Below are positions 26,001 through 41,000 of a stretch of DNA of 64,000 bases, in pieces (position 1 is the stretch's first letter; each line of letters begins with the position of its first letter). A program made the translations under genes and the position numbers. The notes under the pieces are model-generated. The model ran no database searches. It was not told the origin of the DNA and saw only the letters and a program-made list of their open reading frames with translations. The DNA is from Plectrocnemia conspersa (Eukaryota; Arthropoda; Insecta; Trichoptera; Polycentropodidae), in assembly GCA_009617715.1 (NCBI GenBank), contig VTFK01000094.1, forward strand, positions 806,001-870,000. Direction: 5' to 3'.

Positions 26001-29000
26001 TTTTTATTGCGCAATATCGATTGTTCGCATATTGCTCAATAAGGAAAATCGTGCTCCGTTTTACGTTCAGTATGTGAAAAGTTCGAATTTGGATCATGGC
26101 GACATAACTTTGTATGAAAATTTTCACGATTCACAAGACGCGTGTCGTCCGTTTTCTTACGACACAGGTATTAATAATTATTTTATAATATAGACGAAAG
26201 GAAATATGATTTTGTAGAACGTACAAATTAACATATCACGTAAAAATCACGCTTACGTCGCCTCGTACAAACCTTGAATCAAGAATCTTGACAGCTAGAC
26301 AATTTAATTACATTTATTTTATAAAAACGAATATATTGTTATAAGCATAAGTATTAGGTATTATGAGATACATATATGTAGTACCAAAAATAAACATCCG
26401 TGTTTTTAAATGTTGAATAAACTAGAATTTTGATTAATATGCTATCACTGTAAAACAGTGAATAGAAGTTTACAGATGGACAGACGACTAGCTTGGATTA
26501 TTTCAATCCGCTATGAATGCAGTTTCATGACCAAATTGTACCGGTAATAAATAATGGATCACACTATAACAATAAAAAATCCTATCTTATCGTTCCCTCG
26601 GAACTGAGAGGATCGTGATCCGCAAGAATTTTCTTGAAGAGATGTTACCAAATATGTTCTAGTGCAGCGTTTCTCAATTTGATTTAGTCATGGAACGAAT
26701 ATAATTTGTACGTCATAACAGAACCTCTGAAATAGTTAAATGCTTTTTATATTTTTTAACATTTTAATTGATTTTTTTATATACAACTGAACTATCACTG
26801 ATGTAAACAACCAATTCTTATATGATATTGTATGTCTTTCACTGCCGCAATTTGACACGGGTTATAAAGATAAAAACAAAAATATATGTCTAAAGTAACA
26901 ATAATATATTTGTTAATCTAAAGTTTTAATAAGGTGTGTCAGTCTGAGTAAAAAATGCCCATTTACTTAAAAGGCATTTTTAGTCACATCCTTTCAACGT
27001 ATAATAATATTTATTTCTGTTTTGTTTTTAAATCATGAAGAGGAATTACTGCAAAGAAAATGATCTGATTTAACCATATTTAAAATACTTTACGAACATC
27101 TTGACATAACAAAATTATCTAAATATACCTAGCTTTATCAAGAACGCCCACGCTATTTCAGAAGCAACTCAGATATTGATGAACATATGTCAAAAAAATT
27201 ATTGGCGATGAGCCCACGTGTTCATTATTATGTAAGTGACTCCATGCAAAAGTCAAAATAGTATCAGAAGAAGAGCACATTACTCCTTTTAGTTCGCAAC
27301 TTCAGAATGAAAGATAATGTACACTGCGAAATTAAGAGGTTCCTGCTTATCAACAAATAAAAGGCTATCAATTAGAGATTCTGTGTTGAGACAACTCTAC
27401 AATTTATTCCCGGGAATATTCGGTATTTTTCTACTGAAAATAAATAAATTGCTTATAATAAAATATCTTACTGTTGATTATTATAATCTGCAAAGATTGG
27501 CACAAAACCAAATGGGTTCATGAAGTGATTTTTTTAAAGTGAAGTGCTGCCAGATGTGTCAAAGGGTGATTCTTGGTTTCTAGGGTACCAGTATTTATAT
27601 TCACGATTTGCCCCTTTTCATTGGGACGACCAATTATAAAAGGGTGATGAATTTATTCGAAATATATTACCGTTGTTCGATAATATAGATTGAAAACGGT
27701 TGTATCTATTCTCAAGACAAAACATTTTTAATCCTATATGATTTTTAGCTCGTGCTTAAATTTGTTAAGTGGTCTCCCACGGTGTTTCATTTTTAGTTAA
27801 CGGTTTAAACGTTTTCATCGTGAGTCAAACTTGCTCTTTTTATAATCATAATGTGCGTCAATCCTTCCAATTGTAAATAAGGAGTATTTCAGTTGATGAA
27901 CCCGACAGATCCTTCTCGTTCGAATTATAGCATATTAAAAACGAACGACGGCCTTATGGTTGCAAAAAATTTTCGGCCTTATGTTACAAGCTTAATTCAA
28001 CCCTTGCTGAGAAAAATTATGGCTAGATAAATTTCTGGAAAAAAAAAGACAACATTGGATGCTACACATGAAATAACACAATCTTGGTCAAAAATAAAGC
28101 CAATAATACCGTTTAAACGTGGAGAATGATTCTTTCTAAAGTTAAAAATATGTTTTGGATTCTAAAGAAACTAAGGCAAGTGATACATCTAATTATTGTT
28201 AAATTTAAAATGCTTTAAAAAAGTCGATATAAAATCGTTGAAAATTATTGAGACTCTTAAAAGCAAACAAAAATCACAGATTTTCTAAAAAAAATACAAA
28301 ATAATCTGTATTGTTATATTTTTACTAAACATATTTTAAAACCAAATAATAATTGATAGTTCGGATTATCCGTGCACTTCCTCCCCAGCATTAGCCCAGA
28401 TAATCGTAACTAGCAACAAGGTACTGTGATTCTTAGCGAGACACGTTAATACCAATATACTTAATTGCTTACCTAAATCAACTTAACCTTACATAGATGT
28501 GGGTACAAGATAATTCAAGTAGATATAGTTTTTAAAAAAGGAGCTCTGAAAAAACATTTTAGTAAAGGAGTGTTGAGCTAAAAAGTTTGGGAAACTACTT
28601 TTAAACTATGTATTGTTGTGATAATTCATATTTAATGACCAATGATAATTCATAATTAAAAGCACGTAAATTTACCATATCTGATATTGATCCTAGTCGT
28701 CACGTTATTTTAGACGCATAAACATTACATTAACAGAATTTTCCTCCCAATGAAACTGTCTTACAAATAAACCAAAAAAAACTCTATTATGACTCATTAG
28801 AGGCAATTTTCTAAATTCAGCAGTCACGAGCCATCGGAGTAATTCAAAGCACGGTCAATAATTTCCATTAAAATTCACCGGCAAACCAACCACATAGTGC
28901 CGACAACTGTCCGTTACGTAATTCAGAATCGATCATGACTCGTTTGAACTTTGTCTACTCGGTTCGATTATGTGACGCAACATAACCCAGGTCAGTGTCT

Positions 29001-32000
29001 GCTCGAAGGTTAAGGCTTTTATTGCCATTATGCAACGGCGGCGCTACCGACAACAATAATTACAGATTTCGCGTGCAAATGTTGCACTTCCGTCGGTTTT
29101 GTGACAGATTAGATAGATTAGATAGGAGCTAGCAGTGATAGCAAATGTAGTATATTAAATAATGTACATAGATGCTTATATAATAAATTCAAAAACAAAT
29201 CATTTAGAAGCATCCAACAAATAGTTTTTCCTACATCTGATCGCTCATGGATGTAATATATTATTAACTATGATAAATAAAATAAATCGTTTTACCTGCT
29301 ATTTTTGATTAATAAAACACAAAGAATGTTGACTAGATAGACCAAAATTGAATTTTAATGTACAAAACATTATTGAATTCAGTACTAATCATCGATCAAA
29401 AGGAACGAGGGCATTAAAAAAATATTGCGGCGTATTTTTGGTGTGGTGAACGCATGTGGGGTTTGTAGAGCGCGATTTAACCACAGAATCATCGAAATGC
29501 TATTCAGTACCTACAATAAAATAGCACATTAATGTGAGATAGTCATGCGCAACGCATGCAAAGTCTGGAAAATTTTTCAGGCATCAATGAATTATGGGAA
29601 AATCTGATGGATCAAAATTGAGGACATTCGTCATGGTAAGAGAATAATGCGTACATCTACTGTAAGAATCTCAGAACCAAAAAGGACTTATACATATATG
29701 ATTCTATCGCGAAAAGTATAAAAATCGTTAGCAAAATGATCAGCTGTTATTAAATATGAATTATTGCATATATTCCTGGAGTTTTTTCCACTGCATTTAC
29801 GATTTGTCCGAGCGTGAAATGAAAAATGAGTGCTCAAGATGGTGGGATTTCCTATCTCCGTGGTTGATTTGTTTTGTAGATGTTTTCTCACGCGAGAAAT
29901 CTATACGCCCTATTAAATAAAACTCCTTAAAATGCAATTTCAAGACTCCTTTACAATAAACCATAATAAATATTCTTCCTGGAAAAATATAATAATTTAA
30001 TACAAAAACTTTCTTAATTGTAGTATTTTTTCGCATCCTTGTCATTGCGTCTCTAGAAGCAGTTTCTGCTTATCTCATTGTGAGATCATTGAACGTACTA
30101 TTTCAAGCGTTCCGGAAGATGTCACCGGTATGGTGCCTTAACTGTACCTCCGGCGCATAGAATGTCTGAGAGTGAACCAGATAAGTCGTGAGAGCAAATC
30201 TGAAGATGCTAGGACGTTTCGGCGAACACACCCACAGTCTCCCACAGAGTATGCAACATAATCCGGTTTCTCGCCTTGGACCAACACGGATGACCGCAGC
30301 CAGATGCACTTAGCTGCTCGTCATAGAACAATTTCTCGTTGACTCACTACCGGTCTTACTCGTGAAAAAATGGAATACGTAGGATGAGATTTCCGAAATA
30401 AAGACTGTAAATTATATAGATATGTGACAGTGAATATAACTATTATATTTCCACTAGTATAAATATAATTCCACTACCTCAATTAGTTCAAATATATTAA
30501 GCAATTAATTACAATTTAACTGCTCAGTATTAGTAAAACTGTATTTATTCACAAACAATATCTGCTATGCGTATTTCCACATGATAAAAAAAAATCATAG
30601 ATCGTTCGACAAAATACTACAATATTTCAAATAAATTACGCCAAACCCAAACCTATTCTAAACTAATAAAAGTTCAAAAAAGATAGTACATTATATCAAG
30701 TCGGGTTTAGTTTAATTTAGGTTAGGTTTGGGTTTGAACAGCAGCTTATAATAAGTTAAATTATATTTTCGCTAGTAAAAAACATATTTATCGGTGAATC
30801 GCCAATAAAATATAACTTCACTGGTAGTATACATTCACTGTAACAGATTAACTGATAAATGTAAATAAAATAAGCTTGTATATGTATTTTTATTTAAAGT
30901 TGTTACTACGTCTCTTTTTATTTGCTGAAATTTTGAGATAAATCGACTGTAATAGTAGATTTTTTTGTTAATGTTATAATGAACTATTTTTCCTGTAATA
31001 TTACTAGTTAATGAGATACTTCAATACTTTTTTTAGCGACTGCTTCGTGACCTTTGACCCACAGGCCACGACCTAGTATGACTGAAATCATACCAGGATA
31101 TAACCTCGTGAGCTTGTGAGACATACTATACATACCATTAAGTTAAAAAGCTATTACTTATAAATTATTATTTGCATAGCAATTTATATGTAGAAAACTA
31201 ATAAATTTAATAAAAAGTTTCCGCCATAATAATAGCTACCTAGGTACAATAAAATCTATTTGAGGTTTACAGTTTTAGTTTCATTATGTGAAAGTTGAAA
31301 TTGTAATTACCGATTCATTAAATCTTATTTATCTTAACATTTATTATGATTTACAAAATCACACATACCATTTTGGAGAATTATATACTATTGAATATTA
31401 TTATTGTATTATATTAGAAACAATTAGCTTATTATGAAAGCTCTTTTTTACATAACATAAATATTTTACTTATTTATATATACTTATAATGTATTAGGTA
31501 ACCTCAAAAATAATGTCGTTTTTTTAATGAATATTTATTTTTATTTTAATGATTTTTAATAACCTTTTCACATCGTTTGAATTTTGATATTTTTACATCT
31601 TGTTGCATTGATCGAAATCAATGATATTCGAAAGGAACAAGGTCTGAAGAATAATGTGGATGAGATTAAACCTTGATGTAATCGAAAGTCAATTCCGCCA
31701 CATAGGTACGCGCATTGTCGTGTTGTAAAAATATTCGACTTCATGCACAATAGAAGATTTCGCTAACTTTAAAAGTTTTCTAATGCACAATTCCATTACA
31801 ATAAAAAATAACTTTTTTTATACTGAGCCGGGCTTCAAGATAGTTTTTGCAGCTTGGCTTTCGAATAACTGATTTTTGACATACAACGATGATTTTTATC
31901 ATTTCTCATCTTCGGTTACCAAATGATCGAGAAAAGGTGACCAGCTTCCAGATCTAGAAGCTCTTGGAATATACTGATACGCACCGACTTGTTTTCTTCG

Positions 32001-35000
32001 ATCAATTAGTGCGGAATCTATAAACCATGTTTCCAAGCCTTCCCAATATTCTTTGTGTGTATATGCACTGTTGAATCAGACTGGATTTGATATCGTAATT
32101 TTCAATTCAAATTATTTTAAACCATCTTTGACAATTGCGGATATAAAATAAAACATCTACTACATCACAAATATTTTTAATGCCAGTAGTTACCATTTTT
32201 TAAAGAAATTTATATAACATGCAATTTTGTATAAATTGTTCACTTGGTAAATATTCTGTCCTCGTAAATTTTGAAGCGAATTTTTTTAACATCGAAATAT
32301 TGAAATATTTAACAAAATACGCACTTAGGTATTAACAGCTAAATCAAGACTGACTGTTAGTATTTTAATATACAATAGAAATACTTGTGATGTAAAACAT
32401 ACATAAATTTTAAAAAGGGAAGTGAAAATTTACAACTAAAAATATAATAAATATATAACAAATAAAATAAACATCAGCCATTAATTGTTATTAATAAGAG
32501 AATTTCGACTTAAATTAGCATTACGCTTATTTTATTAAGCTATCGGTATCAATGTGTTAACTATGAAAATCCAACTGACCGAGTCTTATTTATATATATT
32601 TAAGGTCATGGCAATAATATAAAGAAGTACTAAATAAATTTAATGTGCTAAAAAACATTTCTGAGAAAATAATCCAGATTTTTAAGAAAATTCATGTTTT
32701 ATGTAGTTGATGTAGTAACAAGATGCTTCTATAAAAATATTGAAAAAATATAATGAGTATGATTATTTTTATTATATAAAAATAAAATACAGTTTAACCT
32801 GTCAACTATCACGTGCTAAGTTGTCCGGTAAGTTTAATTCAGAAAAAAATAATCGTTTCACAGGTAATCTCGCAAATTGCAACATAATGCTCCTCGTCAA
32901 TTACTATAATTGGATAAAACTATCCGCTTTTACGGATTGAATTTTATTAGCACGATTCTAGATAACCTCTCCTAAGTACGTTTTTGGTGAGTTACTACAT
33001 TTTTTTTACTGGACGCATATTATTGTTCAATTTATCAATTGCCAATCAAAATCCGTTATATCAGACATATAAAAAATATATACGAATCCGAGCTGAGGGC
33101 ACGACTCGAACATTATAATGTTAATGAAAGAAGTTCATTACTTCACGACTATGAAGCATGGAAATTAATGTATCAATCATGGAAATGAAGTGTTACGAAT
33201 GTATTAACATCACTGCAAAAAGCGCATGGTTATCAGACCGACAGCATGATCGAGTGTATAATAAGTGGAACAGTTCAATAGTAATTAGATCATATATACT
33301 ATTACAGTCTATTACATATCTTATTCATAAATAAGTACGTTTTCTATTATATGCGTTTACGTGTTTATTACGGCAGTATGCCAGAAATAGAGCGATCACG
33401 ACACAGAAGAGGCATTTCCGTAATTCTAGCCGAGATTTATGCGATGGCGAGGATTAGCAGGATCCGTTGCGTGTTCGGACATCATCTCACGACTAATTGT
33501 CGTTACTTGTATCTCGGAGAATGATCGCCCATGATGTCGCTCCCAACACAATGGAACCAAGAGAGCCGCTAATGATGGTATCTTAAGCTACTGTTTACTA
33601 CCGTATGATGACAGCAAAAAATATATTTCAATTAGCGATTGTTGGACGAGCTCGATAGCCTTGATCAGGATGTAGGTCAGACATTAAAAAATGTATGAAT
33701 GGCAGATGAGAAAGTAACAACAATTGCTTCTTCAGAGTTTTTTATTTTATTTTCAATAAGGTCTTATGCACTTTATGTATTTTAAACTATATCACTTAAA
33801 TTCATCTATGACGAAATCGGAACATATGCGGCAATATACACACAATCTAGATAATCTATAGTTATTAATATGGATGCAACGTTGCTTTAAGTTAGTTTTT
33901 ATCTGTAGCTTGATCGGCCTACTTTGTAAGAAAATGTTGACTGTACATTTTCTGTACAAAATACTACATTAACTGTCAAATTATTCTAGCTTTATGAACA
34001 TATATGTAATTCATTATTTTGTTTTACGATAAGCTCTTATATTATTTTTGATCTTAGTGGCCGAGTGATGTGATTTTTCAGTCTCTAAAGCTGTTTGATT
34101 TATTGCTCATAAATACATAAGTCTTTAATATCTGATTCATCATGGTAAGCTAATCGATTTAGTGAGTCGTGATATGACCATGTGTCATATTCTCTATACT
34201 GATCATTAGATAAAGCTTAAATGAATGGGAGAAAGAGTAAATTTATAACCAATTATGTTATTGTTTAGCTCCGCCTCCGGTTCATTCGTTAGTGAAAGGG
34301 ATCTTTACAAGATGGTAATTTATGAGCGAAATTATTGTTTCTAGGCGTGTTTCGAAGCTTAAAAATATATATAAAAATTGATGACTTTCTAAAGTCTGTG
34401 TGGCTATTATGCAAACATTTTGGGCGTACCGAATTAATGAATTCACGCGTTTTGTTAAGCCAAACATTTGTTTAGTTGTTGTAGCTAAAGTATACAAAAA
34501 ATAATGATATATCAAAAATGCTATTTATGTATGAGGTACATCCTGAAAATCGGTAAGCATAGTAATCATATTGAGAAAATATACTGTAATATCTAAGTGC
34601 AGATAAACTATTGAGAAAATATAATTTTACCAAAAAATACACATTAACTAACACTACATTACATGTAAATAAATAATGATAAACATGTAAATTTACATAC
34701 ATATTATGACATATGAAAAAGTTAAAATCACACAATTATATTTTCACTGGTAAAAATATATATATATATAATATGATTTCACTGAAATGACATATTTTAA
34801 AAATATTTTCGGACTAGATTCGAGACTGTTTTTTTAATATTGTTTTGCGAGATAATTGAAGAATTTCTGGCTTAGAATTAATGACGCCATTTCAGCTTTT
34901 TATTAAAAGTAAAACACACAATCTATTGTACTTCATATAAAGTAGCTAATAATTGAGATTTACACTTAATGACATCAATATATGAAATGTAATTATGTTT

Positions 35001-38000
35001 TATAGTTAAACTAGGTTATCATTTACTAAATCATTAAAAAACGAAAAGTCTGACTTTTCAACAAATATGATGTAAAAACGAAAAAATACACATACATATG
35101 TGTTTCGGTGCCAAAATCGTTAAACATTGAGGTTAAACAATTTGCACACAATGATGTACACAAACAAATAGGTTTACATAGTTATATCAAAAATTCTCTT
35201 TATATACGACACTCACACAGCTAACTTTTATTGTTTTTGTACGCTCTGTAGCGAAAAGTACTAAATATTTTCTTCTATTAACCGGTATTTACCTTTCATT
35301 AACACCAAGCGTTCATTTCTCTGAATCAAAGTGAACTAACATTAATGACACCATTAAATTCTCGTTCAACATATTTTTTATATTGCATCAAAGCGATTTT
35401 CGTTATTAAAAAATAAGCAATTTCGCCAACGCATCCGTCATAACGAACGACTTTAATGCGTGTTAGCCTTTAACCTCACGACTAAGGATTTAATATCGGG
35501 AAAGAATTTTAAATTGGCCTATCCAAGAAATCGAAAGAAAGTTAAAAGTTGGTAATTCTAGCGATTCATCCTATTGTGAATACAGTAAACAGCCAATTTA
35601 AACAGAAGATTGTGTGCATTGTTTCTGTAACCAGTTCTGAGAGAGAAAACGGTCTTACATTAAGTAAAGAGATTAAGAGTGTATACGTGGTCTGTATTTT
35701 AAAATAATAAAATTAAATAAATATAATTTTATTACTTAAGAACATTTCATATACATCATATATATGTACGTGTTCATGAGCTTCGAATGGAAATATGCAT
35801 CTCTTGTGCATGTACAACAATATATACTTGTGGTCATAAATAATGGCCGCAATATAACCGATAATTACAAGTACGGTCAATACTTTAACCCGACTATTAA
35901 ATTTAAATTAAATTACGTTATGACATAACGATATATAACAATTAGCTAATTCTCAGTTATGCGTGCAATGACCGTGAAAAATAGATTACCATAAAAAACA
36001 CATTAATAAGCTGCGAATCTGTGCTCACGTAAACGATCTGGCTATAAATTATTTTTTTATAAATTTATCTAAAAAAATGTTTGAACGATAGATTATATTT
36101 TTCACACGCTTTTTATATTTGTGTTGAATCTAAGATCAAAATAATATTACTATAAAACAATATTATTGCTACTAAAGAAAGGTATACTAATAATAAGCAC
36201 CTATTGAAAGTACATAATCTTAATATTTTTAGCAGTTTCTACTGGATTTCTAATTTAATACAAACAAACTTTTCGCTTTTTTTTTACTGTTGATAAAAAA
36301 AAGGACTGAAGTATTATTTTTACTCCGGAGAAAGCAGTCATCCTATTAAATTGTGTTATTTATGTTTTTATTCGCCTCTTTTATACAAATATTTAATTTG
36401 AAATACGTGAGTCTTATCAAATTTTTTTTAGAAAAAGTACATTAGGAAATCATTGTTTTAAGTAAACTCCATGATGTTTATTACAAGCATCACTTATAAA
36501 ATACGTCTACCAAAAATTTTTTGGCTACAGTCACACATGCATCGCCTGCTCCACCTCTACGTTTGACCTAAACCTCTTTTTTATCGTCGCTTCTTTGCAC
36601 GGATATGTAAAACACTAGAAGTGCAATTTTTAAATTGTTGCTCAGCTAAATAAATGAATAAAATAATTACTAATAATCGTGATAATGTTTCACTTATGTG
36701 TAGTGCTACAAAATTATCCATTCACTAAAAAATCGTAAAGTCCTGTCTACAAACAATTGTGCACAGAATTTATTTGCTTTTAATAAGGAAATATGACGAC
36801 ATTTTTTAATCGCTTTCCTAGTTTCCAGACGTTGGAAACGAAACCAGGTTTAAAAAAGTTCTGGTGAGCATCATTACATCGTGCTTTACGTTCCCTTCTT
36901 GCAGATATTTATTTTGCAATGTGGTATGCTGATTCATGACATTGCGAGGATCGTGGGTTGCCGGTGGAGATGCAATTCATGGCATTTTAAATATGAACGG
37001 AACACTTTAGTTATATACACAGCACAAAAAAGAGAAAGCACAATTTAATACTGATAAAATATGCTACTGCGGACATGGTTTACGGAGCACGTTATCCGGG
37101 GATGTCACTGTGACGCGCCATTTAGGGGCTGCTGTCGTCGTCCTCGTGAAAATGAGGTGATGCATACTCCTGGCTGACTTTTTAAAGAAAGCCTCGCTTC
37201 GTAGAGGCGGATCGAAAAGCTGCTTTAAATGAAGCCCAACTGGGAAAAGTTATAAGCTCGTAAAAGTCGTTAATGGGACGCCAATTAATGACTTAGCACA
37301 TGCTAATCACTGCAGAATTAGTCTGCTAGATGAAGCTTAAATATGGACCAGACAATTTAAGGGTAAAAGCAACGCTGATCTTTGATCAAGAAAAAATAAA
37401 GTGCACTGTCACACGACCCACGATCAAGTGTCAGGAGTGTCTAAAAACTGTTGATATTCTCTGTGCTTAGTGAAGAGTTGAAGTTTTTCAGAAGCACTTA
37501 GAAACGTGTGATAAGCAACAATTTCCTTTAAAAAGCTTTCATCACCAAAAGTAAATTTAAAGTGGCTCCAAGAAAATTCGTAATAATTTAGTTCTTGTTT
37601 GGCGAACGGTCGCCACAAATCATTCTGGCTTCAACTGCTGCGATTGACTTTAATGTCTAATTATGTGATGCCTATTCTGATCAGAACCAGAAGACTGAGT
37701 AAATACTTTTTACATGTATGTGCTTCGAAGATTATTGAGTATTAAATATGGTTAAACATTAAAGGAGGGGGGAGCTATGGTCTAAAGTTGCATTGCAGCA
37801 GTAGGGGTAGGAATCGTTTTCATATGCTCTTTACAGAAATAGCATAAAACCAACAACACAATAATGAATGTACTTTTATTAGATTTTTAATTTAAAATAT
37901 GATCCATTAAATTCCAACAAGACAATGCTTCTTGCCATAATTGGTTTCCATCGAAACAATTGATGATTTTTGATTGCCCTGTATAGTCACAACAGACATA

Positions 38001-41000
38001 AATCTAACATATTTCGGTCAGCTGTTTTCGTGATATTTTAAATGTATATATTATATTTATGTTATGACAAAAAGTAATGTTTTTCATGCTATCAAAATAA
38101 ATATAAACATTTTATAAATCATATACTATAAATACTATAGTAATTAAATAAATATATATTCCAATCTTTACATAAAAGACAAAAATCTTTATTACATTAG
38201 CACGATATTTTTACAAGCTTAAGAAATAATATTTTTAGCTCATAAAAACGCGTGAACACATTGACCGGGAATTTTTGTTATCACGCGAAAACGCGTGAGC
38301 GGACCGTAATGTGTTAATATTACTAAAAATCCCAAGTAAAAAATGTCACAATATAGTTAAAAGTATGCTAAAAATGTAGCATATTTCATTAAAGCATATA
38401 AAAAGAATAAGAGCTTTGAAATTATTCAAAAATATTTAAAAATAAATACGTTATAAAAAAACTATAATAGATTTTAAATCAATGTTTAACTCTATGTTAT
38501 CTAAGTTTTATTGTAAAAAATTGAAATAAAACCTAGCACATATTGATCATCTATAATCAGACTTTCCAATTTCCAAGGACAAATAAAGGTTGATTAGGTA
38601 AAATTGCAATAGAGTGCAATAGTATTAAAGAGAGTGTTAATATTTAAGCGTTAACATTTAAGCGATTTAACGATATATATTTCACCAATAACTCATTATT
38701 GCTTGAGATGACGTTTTTGTTCTTGACAAATTGTTACACAATAGATAGTTAGAGAAACATGTGTTGTTTCAAAAATTACATAACGATAACATCATATGCT
38801 CGAGATGAAACATAATCTGCTTTCCTTTCACGGATGTAACGAAAACATTACCCACGACCAAAGGGAATGTCTTCCGAAAAGACGAGTGGTCAACGAATTT
38901 TGCTTTCACTGATTAAATCTGAGGTCAAAAGAATGGCGTTCGTCGTCGTGAACTTTCTACTGGCCATAGTGATCCAATATTTGCAAGTGTAGTGTGTCGG
39001 AATGCCTTATCTCGGAAGAAAGTGTTTTTAAAATATAAATACATCTTAATCACGTTCATCGTATGGAGGAACATTTTAAAGTTTTATTTTGCGTTATTCT
39101 ATATTATATAATATGATAAATCATACAGGAGGAATAGTTTTGAATAAACAGTGCAATTAAAAACTAATTTATTATTGTGTATAAATAAATAAAATTAATT
39201 TAAACCAAAAGTTTCAAGTCAAAATTATATATACATTAAGGCAATGGGTTATTTTTTTATACAATTCGGGATCTTAAATCTTACACCAGGAACTAAAATC
39301 ATCGCAAACATGCAATTGCGATACCAGACTACGAGATACAGTCGACTTTGCAAATTTACTACTCGGTCGGTCGACATGAAAATAATCCTTTCGTCGACCG
39401 ACCTTAAGTCAGCTAATTTGATCTTTACCTAATAGACCACAACTCCACTAACATGGACAGCTGACATTAGTCACTCACTGACTTCAGAATAAAACCTTTT
39501 AGTTGCATTGTCTTAAATAAATGTATTATCTAAGTCATATTATTGTGCATACTAGGAATTGCATTACATTTTTTGATTCCAAACTTTTCAAAGTATATAT
39601 AAATATATTTGTTAAAGAAATTATTTTATATATATCAAAAAAAAAATATTTTGAAATTAAGACTTAAATTAGTGTATTTTTATAAGAGTAAACAATTGCG
39701 CGAAAATTTTTTAGGATTAGTATTTTACTGCCGGCTTATAACAAAAACATGCTTTGTTGTTTTATATAGCAAATAACAAACAAGATAAAAAACATTTTTA
39801 AATATATGAAATGTAAATGCATCACATTTGATTAAATAATAATATTTCGTATTAACAAGCTAATATTTATGTATATGTCAATTTGCTTTCAAGATACAAG
39901 TTCTAAAAAAGTGTGCAAAAAAAGAGCTTTGCGGTGGCTGAGAGATATGTCAAAGACACTGAAAGACATGTTTTATTTTATAATAATGATTAATAATTAA
40001 CCATATATTGACTTATTTTATTTAAAAAAATATATAGTTTTTCATGACAAAAAAAAGTATCTCTGTAAAAGAGTGTGATTTATTTTATTCGCAAAAATGG
40101 AGAAATAAATCAAAATAAAAATGCAGTAAATAATACTGAAATAGTGAGACAAAAAAAATATTTACTATTATTGCTGTATTATGGTATTGAATTATTAAAG
40201 TACTTTAATAGCTATATTTACATTATAATTTAAACACAGTATAATAAGGGTGTACTTTGTAGATATTTGAAACATTGTATTACAATGCTTTGGTTCGTGA
40301 TTATCTATATTTTATAGAGCTATAAACATAATGTATTTACTTACAAGGCATTCCTATACAAATGTAGTAACATTTGAGTGTGAATTTGTATAAAAACATT
40401 TTATGTACGAGCACTTAATACTGAATGTTTCAGCGCAATGCTTCTTTTGGTGTTATATAAGCTATATAACATTATAAAATTATAATAAAACCTGGTAGGC
40501 GACAAGTAGACAGTGATAATGATCTGCCATAGCCTAAGAGGAAAGTGTCACAATATTAAGTCGCCATCTCGACCACCGACAAGGTCGTGTATTGGTCCGT
40601 TAACCTTTTAAAGGTAATTGCACCTTGATCTCAGTCAACTACACCTGCCTGCGAGCGCTGTCTCGTCTAGAGCGCAAATTAGAAAGGAAAAGTAGCGTAT
40701 GAATACGTTATTCCACATAGCCAGAGAAAATCATCTATTCCTCTATATTAGCGCCGAAGACGTTTTCTTTGACATTCGCAATAAGGATAATAGACGACTG
40801 CAATTAAATGTGCCATCTATAGAAGTTGCTTAGCAGCTTCTCGTTAATTACTTTACATTCTAGTTCAGACCTAGTGCCTATCGGAAAAGACAATTTTATT
40901 AAGAGAGTGTAAAGTATTGTAAACTAAATTCAACAAATAATATAAACTAATTAGACAAATAATTAAAAGCGTGCGTTTGTTCACATGATCTTTCATTACC

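Noticed and set aside
30083..30100. TGAGATCATT as a bantam-like microRNA
   Set aside because: Only the seed region matches and no hairpin of the right size surrounds it.
37424..37618. 64-codon minus-strand frame as an extra pip exon
   Set aside because: It shares no motif with the sulfotransferase and has no matching acceptor-donor phase.
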